A stretch of 33,905 nucleotides of DNA from Sphingobacterium shayense (GTDB lineage Bacteria > Bacteroidota > Bacteroidia > Sphingobacteriales > Sphingobacteriaceae): positions 1-33,905 of the forward strand of contig NZ_JABMCQ010000023.1 in the NCBI RefSeq assembly GCF_013179575.1. Reading direction: 5' to 3'. Position 1 is the first letter of the stretch, and each line of letters begins with the position of its first letter. Made by a program: the position numbers and the translations under genes. The notes below the pieces were generated by a model, which saw nothing but the letters and a program-made list of their open reading frames with translations, was not told the origin of the DNA and did not search any database. This document shows, in pieces, positions 8,850 to 17,194 of this stretch.

Positions 8850-9983
8850 TTACTTGGAAACCAATTTGTAGATTTCAGATCCAGCAAGCAGTACGCAGCC
8901 TAATCCATAATCCTCAAAATCTGGCATTTTATCGACCGTGACAGGCTGACCATCTTTAGGTTCTTTTCCTGTAGATTGCATGTATCCCAAAAATCCGCTT
9001 GCCTGTATAGACTCCCTAGACAGTGCTAACCAACCTCTTTCTATTGTAGGAAGAAACACTTCTTTATCCAAAATTCCACTATTCACTCCCCAAGTCATTC
9101 CGTAAACAAATAACGCCGTTCCGGAAGCTTCCTTCCCCTGGTAATGGGTCGGATCATGCAGACTGACATTCCAAAAGCCATCTTCGCGCTGTAACGGCTG
9201 CAGAGCTCCCGCTAATGCAGTGAAATCTGCTAAGTATTCAGCATAATGAGGATCACTCTTTGGAAGTTCTTGCAGGACAAGCGCTAATGCTGCCAGAACC
9301 CAACCGTTCCCTCGAGACCAATAACAATCTTGACCATTTGGCTCTTTGTAAGGTGGAATAAAATCCTTATCTCTCCACCACAATTTATCCGCGGAATTAT
9401 ACAACCCGTAGCCTCCTTCCACATACTTTATATGATGGTATAACTTGTACATATAATCGAAGTATCTTGTATCATTCAGTGTTACTCCAAGTTTTACATA
9501 GATTGGCATAGCCATTTGGATTGCATCAATCCATGTCCAATCATCATGACGTCCACTATTAATTATCGAATCTATATTTTTTTGGATGGCATCGATTCGC
9601 ACCGATTGCGGATCGATACGGTAGAGGTCAATATAGGTCATCCCGCAATTTTGGTTATCCGCATGTCGAGTATAAACCTCCCCACGAACCGGTTTCCAAT
9701 CGTGTTTTTGAGCCCAATCTACTGCATAGTCATAATATCTCTTTTGCTTATCTACCTTATAAAAGGCCATTAATCCCTCATAGTACACCCCGCGCGTCCA
9801 GATATTACCTCGACGCTCTTTGTTGGTAATAATAGTTTTTCCTGGATCTGGCCATTTATTCATAAAATAGTCATTGGCTATGCGTAGCTGTTCAACAACT
9901 TTCTGCTTAGTCGTAAAACCCTGTGACCTTACACCTAACATTAGGGCGATCAAACAGGTGATTATGGATAGTCTTTTCATCAT
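8850..9983 (-). CDS. GH105/GH88-like unsaturated uronyl hydrolase (second copy)
   Basis: A second hydrolase of the GH105 type, expected to remove unsaturated galacturonic acid from lyase products. From the start at 9983 it has 377 residues, with a signal peptide MMKRLSIITCLIALMLGVRS at 1-20 and a six-hairpin barrel. Landmarks are DDWTWIDAIQMAMP around 147-160, with Asp153 at the usual catalytic-acid position, and YWSRGNGWVLAAL at 221-233. The frame extends 29 codons further upstream to an ATG at 10070, but that would overlap the preceding gene and bury the signal peptide; starting at 9983 leaves four bases after the preceding stop. It is last in the five-gene enzyme operon. It is clearly divergent from the other GH105 here (WIDAIQM versus WLDGLYM; different N-terminal barrel), so the two probably handle different products. 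Without a lipobox it is probably periplasmic. Confidence 0.88.
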   Translation of the reverse strand: MMKRLSIITCLIALMLGVRSQGFTTKQKVVEQLRIANDYFMNKWPDPGKTIITNKERRGNIWTRGVYYEGLMAFYKVDKQKRYYDYAVDWAQKHDWKPVRGEVYTRHADNQNCGMTYIDLYRIDPQSVRIDAIQKNIDSIINSGRHDDWTWIDAIQMAMPIYVKLGVTLNDTRYFDYMYKLYHHIKYVEGGYGLYNSADKLWWRDKDFIPPYKEPNGQDCYWSRGNGWVLAALALVLQELPKSDPHYAEYLADFTALAGALQPLQREDGFWNVSLHDPTHYQGKEASGTALFVYGMTWGVNSGILDKEVFLPTIERGWLALSRESIQASGFLGYMQSTGKEPKDGQPVTVDKMPDFEDYGLGCVLLAGSEIYKLVSK

Positions 9984-9987
9984 ATTT

Positions 9988-12147
9988 TTATGGCATCTTG
10001 CTAAATCCTTCTTTCTTAATTTTCCAACTCCCATCTTTCGGAAATCCAGGAAAATCTCCGCTGGAAGCATCCCATCCTTCGAGCATCATTGCTACGGCTG
10101 TCAACAGACCTCCATTCCCAGGCAAATAAATACGGAGTCTGCCATCTTGATAGTTATGCCCATTTTTCAGATATGTATTGGTTTGTATATCCATAAATAA
10201 AGCATCTAAAGCCTTTTCTGGCATATCTAAACGCGCTGCATTCATTGCAGTCATTGGGAAATCCCATCCCCACGTATCTGCCCACGACCACTTTTCCCAG
10301 ACAGTATTTAACGTATTTCTCATGACCTCTTTATCAAGTTTAGAAGATTCAGGCACCATACCTAAAGCACCTAGAACAGAAGGGTGATCCGTCATCCATT
10401 TCGGGAAGGTATATGAGTCCGTTGCCGTCTCTGTCGCCAAATACACATCATCCTGTACAGGCAGCGGTGCTAATTTGTTGATCACACTATCCCATTCAGC
10501 TACACGCGGCTCACCCAACCTTTCCTTCCACATTTGGGCAGTACGCAGTGCCCAATCCCAATAAGCCAGCTCATAAGTCGGGTTTCTCGTTTTCGCTGCA
10601 GGAAACACCTCTTGTGCGGGTATTACTCCTAAACCAAGGTTATAACGATCCTTTTCTTTCTCATAGTAGGCGAAGTCGGCCATAAACTCTGCTGTTGAGA
10701 ACACGATATCTTTGTATTTCTCCAAGACCTTTTTATCCTCCTGATCTCTATACGCAAGCTCCGACATATAGATAACATGTGGTTGCTGCCAAATAAGAAA
10801 TGCCGCAACCGAGGAGGGACTCTCATTGCCATCATTATCCGACATCTTTATCCAACGGACACCTTTATACCCTTGACGTTCTGCAAGAGCTTTCGCTTTA
10901 TCAAATGTCCGAAAGTAATAATCCAATGTCTTTTCCATAATTTCCGGGCGTCCCCAAAGTGCGTAATGAACCCCGTGCCACCAGTGCATCTCGGTATGCG
11001 GTTTACCGTACCAACTATTGAATGTCAAACCCGTTTCTTGAGGAGGGTTACTACCCCCACATTGCACTTTCGTCAAGTACTGAGATAACACTATTCTTCG
11101 CTCCAATTCGTTGGCTCGAGGATCAGTACTGCCTGCAAAATCTACGGCAGCACCGCTGTTCCAAAATTTTTCCCACGCTACGGTACTTTGCCTGCGCGAA
11201 GTCTCATAGTCCACAGGGGCCAAATCAAAGTTATTTTCGGAATTAAATGCAAACGAGAAATCAAACGTTTGTAATGAGGGGTCCGGCGTATAGACAAAAT
11301 AGTGTTTTTCCTGTTCGATTAACTGCCCATCTGAAAAATGCAATCCCGTAAAATAATTAGTACCAGACAACTTGTGCGAAATAACACCTTCTTTTTGGTT
11401 TGTAACAATCAATTCCGTTTGGTGGTCTTGGGCGTTTCCATAGTATACCGCATCATCCAGAAATTTTCCTGACGGAAACGGATAACGGATAAACACCTTC
11501 AGTTTTCCTTTTGCAATCAATGGAGAGGTAACTTTTACAGAGACCCCATCAGCAGCCTGTCCCGCAGCGGTATATACTTCCACGGGCCTCCCCTCGAGAG
11601 AAAACGTAGAATGAATAAGCCCTGTCCATAAGTCTAAGGTTTGTTTGATATTTTGAATATCATCGATACTTGCGAGATCGCCATTTTCTAAGCGAAGCTC
11701 AAGCCCAACATTGCCTAGCTGCAGACGATGCGGATTTACGCGAAAATACTCTGTTGCTTGTTGTTCGCGGGTACCGGAAACCTTATGTTGAATGCTATAT
11801 TTAGCGTTTCGTCCCTCGTTATTGAAGTCATACGACTTTAGCGTTTCTTCAAACTGATAATCGTCGGTATTTTTAAAACTATTCCACGCCCATTCGACCT
11901 GTGTTCCCAGAGAAACACCATTTACATACGCCCTTGGAAATGTCTGCATTCCAGTTGCATCAACGGTATAAGCAAAAGCACCATTCCCAACAGTAAGAGA
12001 GGCTAAGGTGTCCATTGATTCATTGGTTACATTATGCCGCTGAACAACAGCCATTCTATCGATGGTATTCTCTTTTGCTTTCTGTTGGCAAGAACCAAAC
12101 AATAATAGTCCCCCCAGCACCCAATTTATATATCCTTTCATATTCAT
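9988..12147 (-). CDS. Six-hairpin glycoside hydrolase-like lipoprotein, activity unassigned
   Basis: A 719-residue lipoprotein (lipobox LFGSC, Cys20). After an N-terminal beta-rich part (about 30-310; GNGAFAYTVDATGMQTFP near the start resembles the entry of GH65/GH95-type enzymes) comes an all-helical domain (about 320-700) of the (alpha/alpha)6 kind. Motifs include TEMHWWHGVHYALWGRPE near 390, QGYKGVRWIKMSDNDGNESP near 435 (reminiscent of the YKGA..W stretch of clan GH-L enzymes) and WSWADTWGWDFPMTAMNAAR near 625. The acidic residues around these motifs are the natural catalytic candidates, but I cannot identify them firmly or assign a CAZy family. It lies between the DUF4450 protein (40 bases upstream) and GH105 (4 bases downstream), in one operon with GH28, so its substrate is probably a pectin-derived oligosaccharide. 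It is the only enzyme of the operon with a lipobox, so it may be membrane-anchored. Confidence 0.78.
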   Translation of the reverse strand: MNMKGYINWVLGGLLLFGSCQQKAKENTIDRMAVVQRHNVTNESMDTLASLTVGNGAFAYTVDATGMQTFPRAYVNGVSLGTQVEWAWNSFKNTDDYQFEETLKSYDFNNEGRNAKYSIQHKVSGTREQQATEYFRVNPHRLQLGNVGLELRLENGDLASIDDIQNIKQTLDLWTGLIHSTFSLEGRPVEVYTAAGQAADGVSVKVTSPLIAKGKLKVFIRYPFPSGKFLDDAVYYGNAQDHQTELIVTNQKEGVISHKLSGTNYFTGLHFSDGQLIEQEKHYFVYTPDPSLQTFDFSFAFNSENNFDLAPVDYETSRRQSTVAWEKFWNSGAAVDFAGSTDPRANELERRIVLSQYLTKVQCGGSNPPQETGLTFNSWYGKPHTEMHWWHGVHYALWGRPEIMEKTLDYYFRTFDKAKALAERQGYKGVRWIKMSDNDGNESPSSVAAFLIWQQPHVIYMSELAYRDQEDKKVLEKYKDIVFSTAEFMADFAYYEKEKDRYNLGLGVIPAQEVFPAAKTRNPTYELAYWDWALRTAQMWKERLGEPRVAEWDSVINKLAPLPVQDDVYLATETATDSYTFPKWMTDHPSVLGALGMVPESSKLDKEVMRNTLNTVWEKWSWADTWGWDFPMTAMNAARLDMPEKALDALFMDIQTNTYLKNGHNYQDGRLRIYLPGNGGLLTAVAMMLEGWDASSGDFPGFPKDGSWKIKKEGFSKMP

Positions 12148-12187
12148 CTTTTTAAAAATTTCGATTTAATCGAAACCATGTTCTTAA

Positions 12188-15100
12188 TTAGTTCCGCATT
12201 AAGGTAGCGGCGATCAACCCAACCACCACATCGTTAGCTCTTGTTACCAACTTCATTGATTTCAATTCCTTTGTTTGATCAAGCGGGACATCGAGTAGCG
12301 TTGCAGCTCCACCTTCGATTGCACGATTGGTATAACCTTTAATTTCTCCGTACGATTCGAATTGTCCTCCTTTAAATAACTCCCCTGTTTTCAACGCAAC
12401 TCGGTATGGAATTCGTTGGTCTTCCAAATCAAAAGCAAAATTATCGTCTAAGTAATCTTGTTCAATCGGCCACCAATTCTCGGGGTTCTTCAAGTCTAGC
12501 ACCTGCTTGCTCCCATCTTGATACCAAACTTCAATCTGTGCATTAACTAGTTGAGACTGCATTGGGTTGGTTGAACCGGCAAGAAGTAAGTAAGCTTTAC
12601 TCGCATTGCCCGACAAAGGAATAGTGGAACAAGTAGGAAAATTGTCCCACTGACTGGTAAAAATTACATTGGCTCTGTTCCCTTTTATTTTAAAAGGTAT
12701 ATCAAGAAAAGTGAGTAGTTCTGCCTTTCGCGTGGACATAATTCCACTGTCGTCAATTGATACCGTAGTAAGTGGATAACACCAGTTTCCTATTCCCTGC
12801 GTTGGAAGTTGCAAAGTGGGTCCTTGTGGTCTAGGCGATAAATATTGTTCTTCAAAGATCTGACTCAACCTAGCGTTATAATAAGTCGATAAATCTTGCG
12901 TCGAATAACGCGAACTCTGCTCAATTTCCCAGTCTACGTAATCAACCGTCCAACTTACATCTTCAAAACTGAAATTAAACCTGTTAGTTCCTTTACTCAG
13001 GGCGAAAATTGGTATTGTTATTTGTTCTTCCGATGACGGCGCCAGTTCAACGGGACTCCGAAATTTTTGAATGGAAATTTTTCCCTTCAGGATTGATGTA
13101 GTATTATTTTTCAGCGTTACAATTAACTGATCAGCTTGCTTTACAAAGGTCTGGGAGACAGGATCAATAAGGGTTATATTATAAGGTTTCCACCAACTCA
13201 TCTCACCGTGCTTTACCTTTACAAAAAAAGTTCCTTTTCGCGGACGACTTTGAAACACAACTGATCCGTCGTGACGTTCTTTTATAAGGTCTTGCGGATC
13301 GAAAATATCTATTAAAAATTGATCTTCTTTTAACTTAATTTCCAACGGTGTATGGTAAGGATGTTGCAAAATTGGATTCTTTTCAAGATAAAGATTCCCT
13401 TCTCCGACAATCTCTACTTTAAAATCTTTTGCTTCCGGCGCTTCAAATATGATATATGGTTGGCCGATAGAAGCCGACTTTTTATCCCATTTCACTTTTC
13501 GATTGTTTACTTGGACTGAGATTATCTTTCTGAAATTTACAGGCACCTCCATCGAAAGTTTCAACGAATGATCATAGTTTGTACGGATTGTATAGGAAAG
13601 CGTTTCTCCTTCTTTTTTGTAATCGTAGCTCCATTCCGGCAAGCTAAGTTGCGCATATTCCCATTCAGCAGGAAAGCCCGGACGTATATGAAATAATCCA
13701 TCCATGAGTTTGGGATGTACCCCGAAAAGCCCTTCTACAAGTGTCCGAGAAGCAACGCCTATAGGATCTGCAAAATCGCGGTAAAGTTCTCCCCTAAAAG
13801 CGTCATAATGGGATAGTTGTTGAAAATTTCCAGGACTAATGCCATGGTACATGCTCTCGATTAAATTACTTTTCCACAAAAGAAAAGCATCTTCATTCCT
13901 TCCCGCTTGCCAAAACGCGAGCGAAGCCTGCAGATTCTCAGCCAACGAAACGTTATTTATAGACCAGGTATAGGGTTGCCAATTTGTGCTGGCCAAAGTA
14001 TACAATCCATCATGCTGCTGACCTTGAACCGATATAGGTATTTTTGGTAAATGATTTTGGATATACTGAAGATTTTGATAATTTTCAAACTCGTCAAGTA
14101 AGAAGGCATCGGCCACGTGGTATATTGTCCAAATTCCAGGTTTGTCATGTAACAGCTTATTACCCAACATATCTTTAAACTCTGCAAAGTGACCTAAATG
14201 CGGCATCCATAACTTAGTTTTCAGCGCATTGCCGATCTTCTCAGCCTCTTCTTCATACAATGATGGATCTTTTCCCAAGATACGGGCAAGTTTTGCAGCT
14301 GCCGTATTCGCCCTGAAATTATAAGCAGAAGTATGAGTCACCCCGCCTCCCGAGTATTGCAAACCATCACTCGCCCAAATGGCGCAATATGCGTCATATA
14401 GCCCGTCGCCGTCACGATCGAAATTTCGGCGTTCCCAAGCTAAATGCCGTACAATCGTCGGCCATAGCTCCTTTAAAAAGTTACGATCGCCCGTTTGATC
14501 AAAATGTGAAAATATCTGATCAAAAAAGACTAAGTTCATATCGTAATGATGTGCGACACTGTTATCATTAGGGTTACGCGAAATATACCCACTACTAAAC
14601 ACAGACGTTCCCAATTCTTCAAGATGCCGAGCGAGATGAAGGGCTGTATCCATGACTATTGGACCATTTTCTGGAGCGATCACCTGTGATTTAGCATAAC
14701 TAGTAAAATGTGTCTTCGCCCGATCGTGCCACCCTAAAGCGTCTGCGACATAGGCTCCACGCCACGCATTAAGCCGCATCCTCCAGGCGACAGCGCCGTG
14801 CAAAAAAGTCGGATTCTCCCAAATACCATCGGCCGCTATAGCCATTGTTGCACCAAGATTGTTAATAAACCGATCTGGTGTATGAAGTTCTACACGGTTC
14901 GCTAATTCAATTCTTTTGGCCTCAGCGTCCGCAAAAATTTGTGCCTCATTCTTAGGAACCATCCCATCTGCAGGCTTAGCTATTTGAATATATATAGGTT
15001 TTTTAAGACTGTTGTAACGAGCATAGATCAACGGGCTAAGGCTTGCGGTGTCGCCATTCAATTGCCCTTGAGTTTCCCACAACACAGCATCCGAAAGATA

Positions 15101-15769
15101 TAGCTTATCGATTCCCGTAAAACTACCCTGCAGAAACTGTTCAGACTCGCGCCGTCCTAAATAGCGAAGATCAAATACATTTTTATTGCATTTATAAACA
15201 TTGTTTTTACAATATTCCCCCAACAAGTAAAACCCGGATTCAGGATCGGCTCCAATATCACCATTTCTACTAAAACGCTTGCCACTTGCGCCTCCGAATA
15301 TTGCCAGTAAACTAGTTCCCGCCGGCACATCGATGGCTTCAACACGAACGACTATCCCCTCACGGTCGGCCTGTGCCAACACGACAATATCGAGATACCC
15401 TTGCCCTAGGTAGGGATCCCTAACTCGATAAATCATCGAGCCTGGCCGATACCGTGTTTGGATTTGTTCAGCTAGAATAAGTTTCTTAATACTATCTTTT
15501 TGTTGCAGGGCGAATTGCAAATTACCGCCCATTCCTGGCATATATAAAGCAAATTCTGGTAAATCCCCGGCTTCCACGCGAGAGGCTCTGTTATCGCCAT
15601 ACAGTGCTCGGTTAAATCGATATTTTCCATTTACCAAAAGGAAATCGCCTTGATCCTCCGTATAGTGTAAGTTACGGTCAGTATTTTGCCAATGCTTTGA
15701 CTGTCCTTCCACTTTCCCGACACATACTATCAAAGCTAACAGGCAACTGGTAACAATTTTTTTTAGCAT
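12188..15769 (-). CDS. DUF4450 domain protein with (alpha/alpha)6 hydrolase-like core
   Basis: A 1193-residue secreted protein of unknown activity. The signal peptide is about 1-22 (cleavage near VEGQ). The N-terminal part (about 30-260) matches what I recall of DUF4450: NGKYRFNRALYGDNRASR at 47-64, then PEFALYMPGMGGNLQFAL. The middle (about 310-720) is a helical barrel like other (alpha/alpha)6 glycosidases, with FLHGAVAWRMRLNAWRGAY, NFDRDGDGLYDAYCAIWASD near 450, and GGVTHTSAYNFRAN just after. The last 450 residues look like beta-sandwich modules. It starts 2 bases after the GH28 stop, so the two are tightly co-expressed, and 40 bases precede the 719-residue hydrolase. Context suggests a large exo-acting pectin oligosaccharide hydrolase, possibly a rhamnosidase-like activity, but that is inference; no known catalytic pair is recognised. 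Confidence 0.82.
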   Translation of the reverse strand: MLKKIVTSCLLALIVCVGKVEGQSKHWQNTDRNLHYTEDQGDFLLVNGKYRFNRALYGDNRASRVEAGDLPEFALYMPGMGGNLQFALQQKDSIKKLILAEQIQTRYRPGSMIYRVRDPYLGQGYLDIVVLAQADREGIVVRVEAIDVPAGTSLLAIFGGASGKRFSRNGDIGADPESGFYLLGEYCKNNVYKCNKNVFDLRYLGRRESEQFLQGSFTGIDKLYLSDAVLWETQGQLNGDTASLSPLIYARYNSLKKPIYIQIAKPADGMVPKNEAQIFADAEAKRIELANRVELHTPDRFINNLGATMAIAADGIWENPTFLHGAVAWRMRLNAWRGAYVADALGWHDRAKTHFTSYAKSQVIAPENGPIVMDTALHLARHLEELGTSVFSSGYISRNPNDNSVAHHYDMNLVFFDQIFSHFDQTGDRNFLKELWPTIVRHLAWERRNFDRDGDGLYDAYCAIWASDGLQYSGGGVTHTSAYNFRANTAAAKLARILGKDPSLYEEEAEKIGNALKTKLWMPHLGHFAEFKDMLGNKLLHDKPGIWTIYHVADAFLLDEFENYQNLQYIQNHLPKIPISVQGQQHDGLYTLASTNWQPYTWSINNVSLAENLQASLAFWQAGRNEDAFLLWKSNLIESMYHGISPGNFQQLSHYDAFRGELYRDFADPIGVASRTLVEGLFGVHPKLMDGLFHIRPGFPAEWEYAQLSLPEWSYDYKKEGETLSYTIRTNYDHSLKLSMEVPVNFRKIISVQVNNRKVKWDKKSASIGQPYIIFEAPEAKDFKVEIVGEGNLYLEKNPILQHPYHTPLEIKLKEDQFLIDIFDPQDLIKERHDGSVVFQSRPRKGTFFVKVKHGEMSWWKPYNITLIDPVSQTFVKQADQLIVTLKNNTTSILKGKISIQKFRSPVELAPSSEEQITIPIFALSKGTNRFNFSFEDVSWTVDYVDWEIEQSSRYSTQDLSTYYNARLSQIFEEQYLSPRPQGPTLQLPTQGIGNWCYPLTTVSIDDSGIMSTRKAELLTFLDIPFKIKGNRANVIFTSQWDNFPTCSTIPLSGNASKAYLLLAGSTNPMQSQLVNAQIEVWYQDGSKQVLDLKNPENWWPIEQDYLDDNFAFDLEDQRIPYRVALKTGELFKGGQFESYGEIKGYTNRAIEGGAATLLDVPLDQTKELKSMKLVTRANDVVVGLIAATLMRN

Positions 15770-15771
15770 AA

Positions 15772-17172
15772 TTATTTAAATGTGGTAACTGGACTGCCGT
15801 TTATTAGCACCTTCTCTAACTTAACATCGCTCAGATAATCCACTTTAAAAGGTTCTTCTACCCCATTTATCACACAGTTAATCATCGTTAACCCTGTTAC
15901 CGGCGAGGATTCATATGCTCTAGAAAGAACGCCATATTTCCCTCCGTCTTCCACAATTAGATTTTCAACCCAAATATTTCGGATCGTAGGAATGTGTTTC
16001 CCGGGTTTTTCATAAAACATATTAAACCGTACAGCAGCATCTTTATATGTTCCAACCTTAGTATTGTAAAAAAAGACGTTCTCGACAGTCCCCCCCCTAC
16101 TAGAGCTTGTTTTGATACGAAGCGCACGGTCTAGATTCGGACTGTCCATTTTGTTGTTAAGCGAATAAATATTGCGTGCGCCTCCCGCAATTTCACTTCC
16201 AATAACGACTCCACCATGGCCCTCTTTCATGATGCAATTTTCAATGATATGGTTCTCTGCTGGCCGACCAATATTACGGCCATCTTCGTCACGGCCAGAT
16301 TTTATCGCTATGCAATCATCCCCTGTATCAAAAAAGCAGTCCTTGATCCAAACATTTTTGCTGGCCTCCGGATCGCAACCATCATTATTAGGCCCATGGC
16401 TCACTATACGAACACGCTCTATCAAGACGTTCTCACACAGCACTGGATTCAGATTCCACATTGGTGAATTAATTAGTTTTACATCTGCAATCCAGACGTT
16501 CGTGCATAGATAAGGCTGTACAAAATTGGGCCGTAAGAAATGTCCATCGCCGTAAACCCTAGTTTTCGCATCCACTTCGTCGGCCATTTGTTGGTGTAAA
16601 CGAGCTCGAGCAGGTTTTTGTTCCCCAGGACGAGACTCATTCCAACCATAAGCGCGTGCTCCACACCAATACCACCAATGATCTTTGTCCGCATTTCCAT
16701 CAAGTAGACCTTTACCGGTTATAGCAATGTTCTTCTCCTGGTAGGCGTAAATAAAGGGAGAATAATTCATACATTCCATCCCTTCCCATCGTGTAAACAC
16801 TATCGGATAATCAGAACTATCTCTAGAAAAAAGTAACGTAGCACCCTCACTAACATGAAGGTTTACATTGCTTTTAAGGTAGATTGCTCCTGTTAAAAAC
16901 ACCCCTTTGGGCACAACTACCCTGCCCCCACCTTCTTGGCTACAGGTAGCGATCAGGCTATTAATAATTTCCGTGTTTTTGCTTGTACCGTCGCCTTTAG
17001 CTCCGAAATCTGTGACGACATAATCTTTATCTCGAAATGTCGGTTTTACGATCTGCTGTTTCAGGTCTTCCACTTCATTCAATATTTGTTTGGTGTCTGT
17101 CCACTTATTTTGCTGACCAGAAACACTTCCAAACAATATGCAAGTCATTAAGTATCCGATAATTCTTTTCAT
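15772..17172 (-). CDS. GH28 polygalacturonase / rhamnogalacturonan-type galacturonidase
   Basis: Hydrolyses alpha-1,4-linked (or rhamnogalacturonan alpha-1,2-linked) galacturonic acid by inversion. It has 466 residues, with a signal peptide about 1-19 (VSGQ) and a right-handed parallel beta-helix introduced by VVTDFGAKGDGTSKNT at 52-67. All GH28 active-site blocks are present: NND at 262-264 (family NTD), GDDCIAIKSG with Asp285-Asp286, GHGG at 318-321 with His319, and RIK at 352-354. The GCDPEA that follows NND is typical of the bacterial exo-acting branch. There is no lipobox, so it is probably periplasmic and acts on imported oligosaccharides. It is second in the enzyme operon, 22 bases after the propeller protein and 2 bases before the DUF4450 gene. 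Exo versus endo action and homogalacturonan versus rhamnogalacturonan are not settled by the motifs. Confidence 0.94.
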   Translation of the reverse strand: MKRIIGYLMTCILFGSVSGQQNKWTDTKQILNEVEDLKQQIVKPTFRDKDYVVTDFGAKGDGTSKNTEIINSLIATCSQEGGGRVVVPKGVFLTGAIYLKSNVNLHVSEGATLLFSRDSSDYPIVFTRWEGMECMNYSPFIYAYQEKNIAITGKGLLDGNADKDHWWYWCGARAYGWNESRPGEQKPARARLHQQMADEVDAKTRVYGDGHFLRPNFVQPYLCTNVWIADVKLINSPMWNLNPVLCENVLIERVRIVSHGPNNDGCDPEASKNVWIKDCFFDTGDDCIAIKSGRDEDGRNIGRPAENHIIENCIMKEGHGGVVIGSEIAGGARNIYSLNNKMDSPNLDRALRIKTSSSRGGTVENVFFYNTKVGTYKDAAVRFNMFYEKPGKHIPTIRNIWVENLIVEDGGKYGVLSRAYESSPVTGLTMINCVINGVEEPFKVDYLSDVKLEKVLINGSPVTTFK

Positions 17173-17194
17173 AATTTATAGTTTTCGTAAAATT

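Noticed and set aside
8702..8887. 61-codon minus-strand frame between GH105 and susC-1
   Set aside because: It overlaps the 3' end of the GH105 gene and runs through the intrinsic terminator; no start signal or family resemblance.
9984..10070. Upstream extension of the second GH105 to an ATG at 10070
   Set aside because: It would overlap the preceding gene and place 29 charged residues before a normal signal peptide; the ATG at 9983 is the better start.
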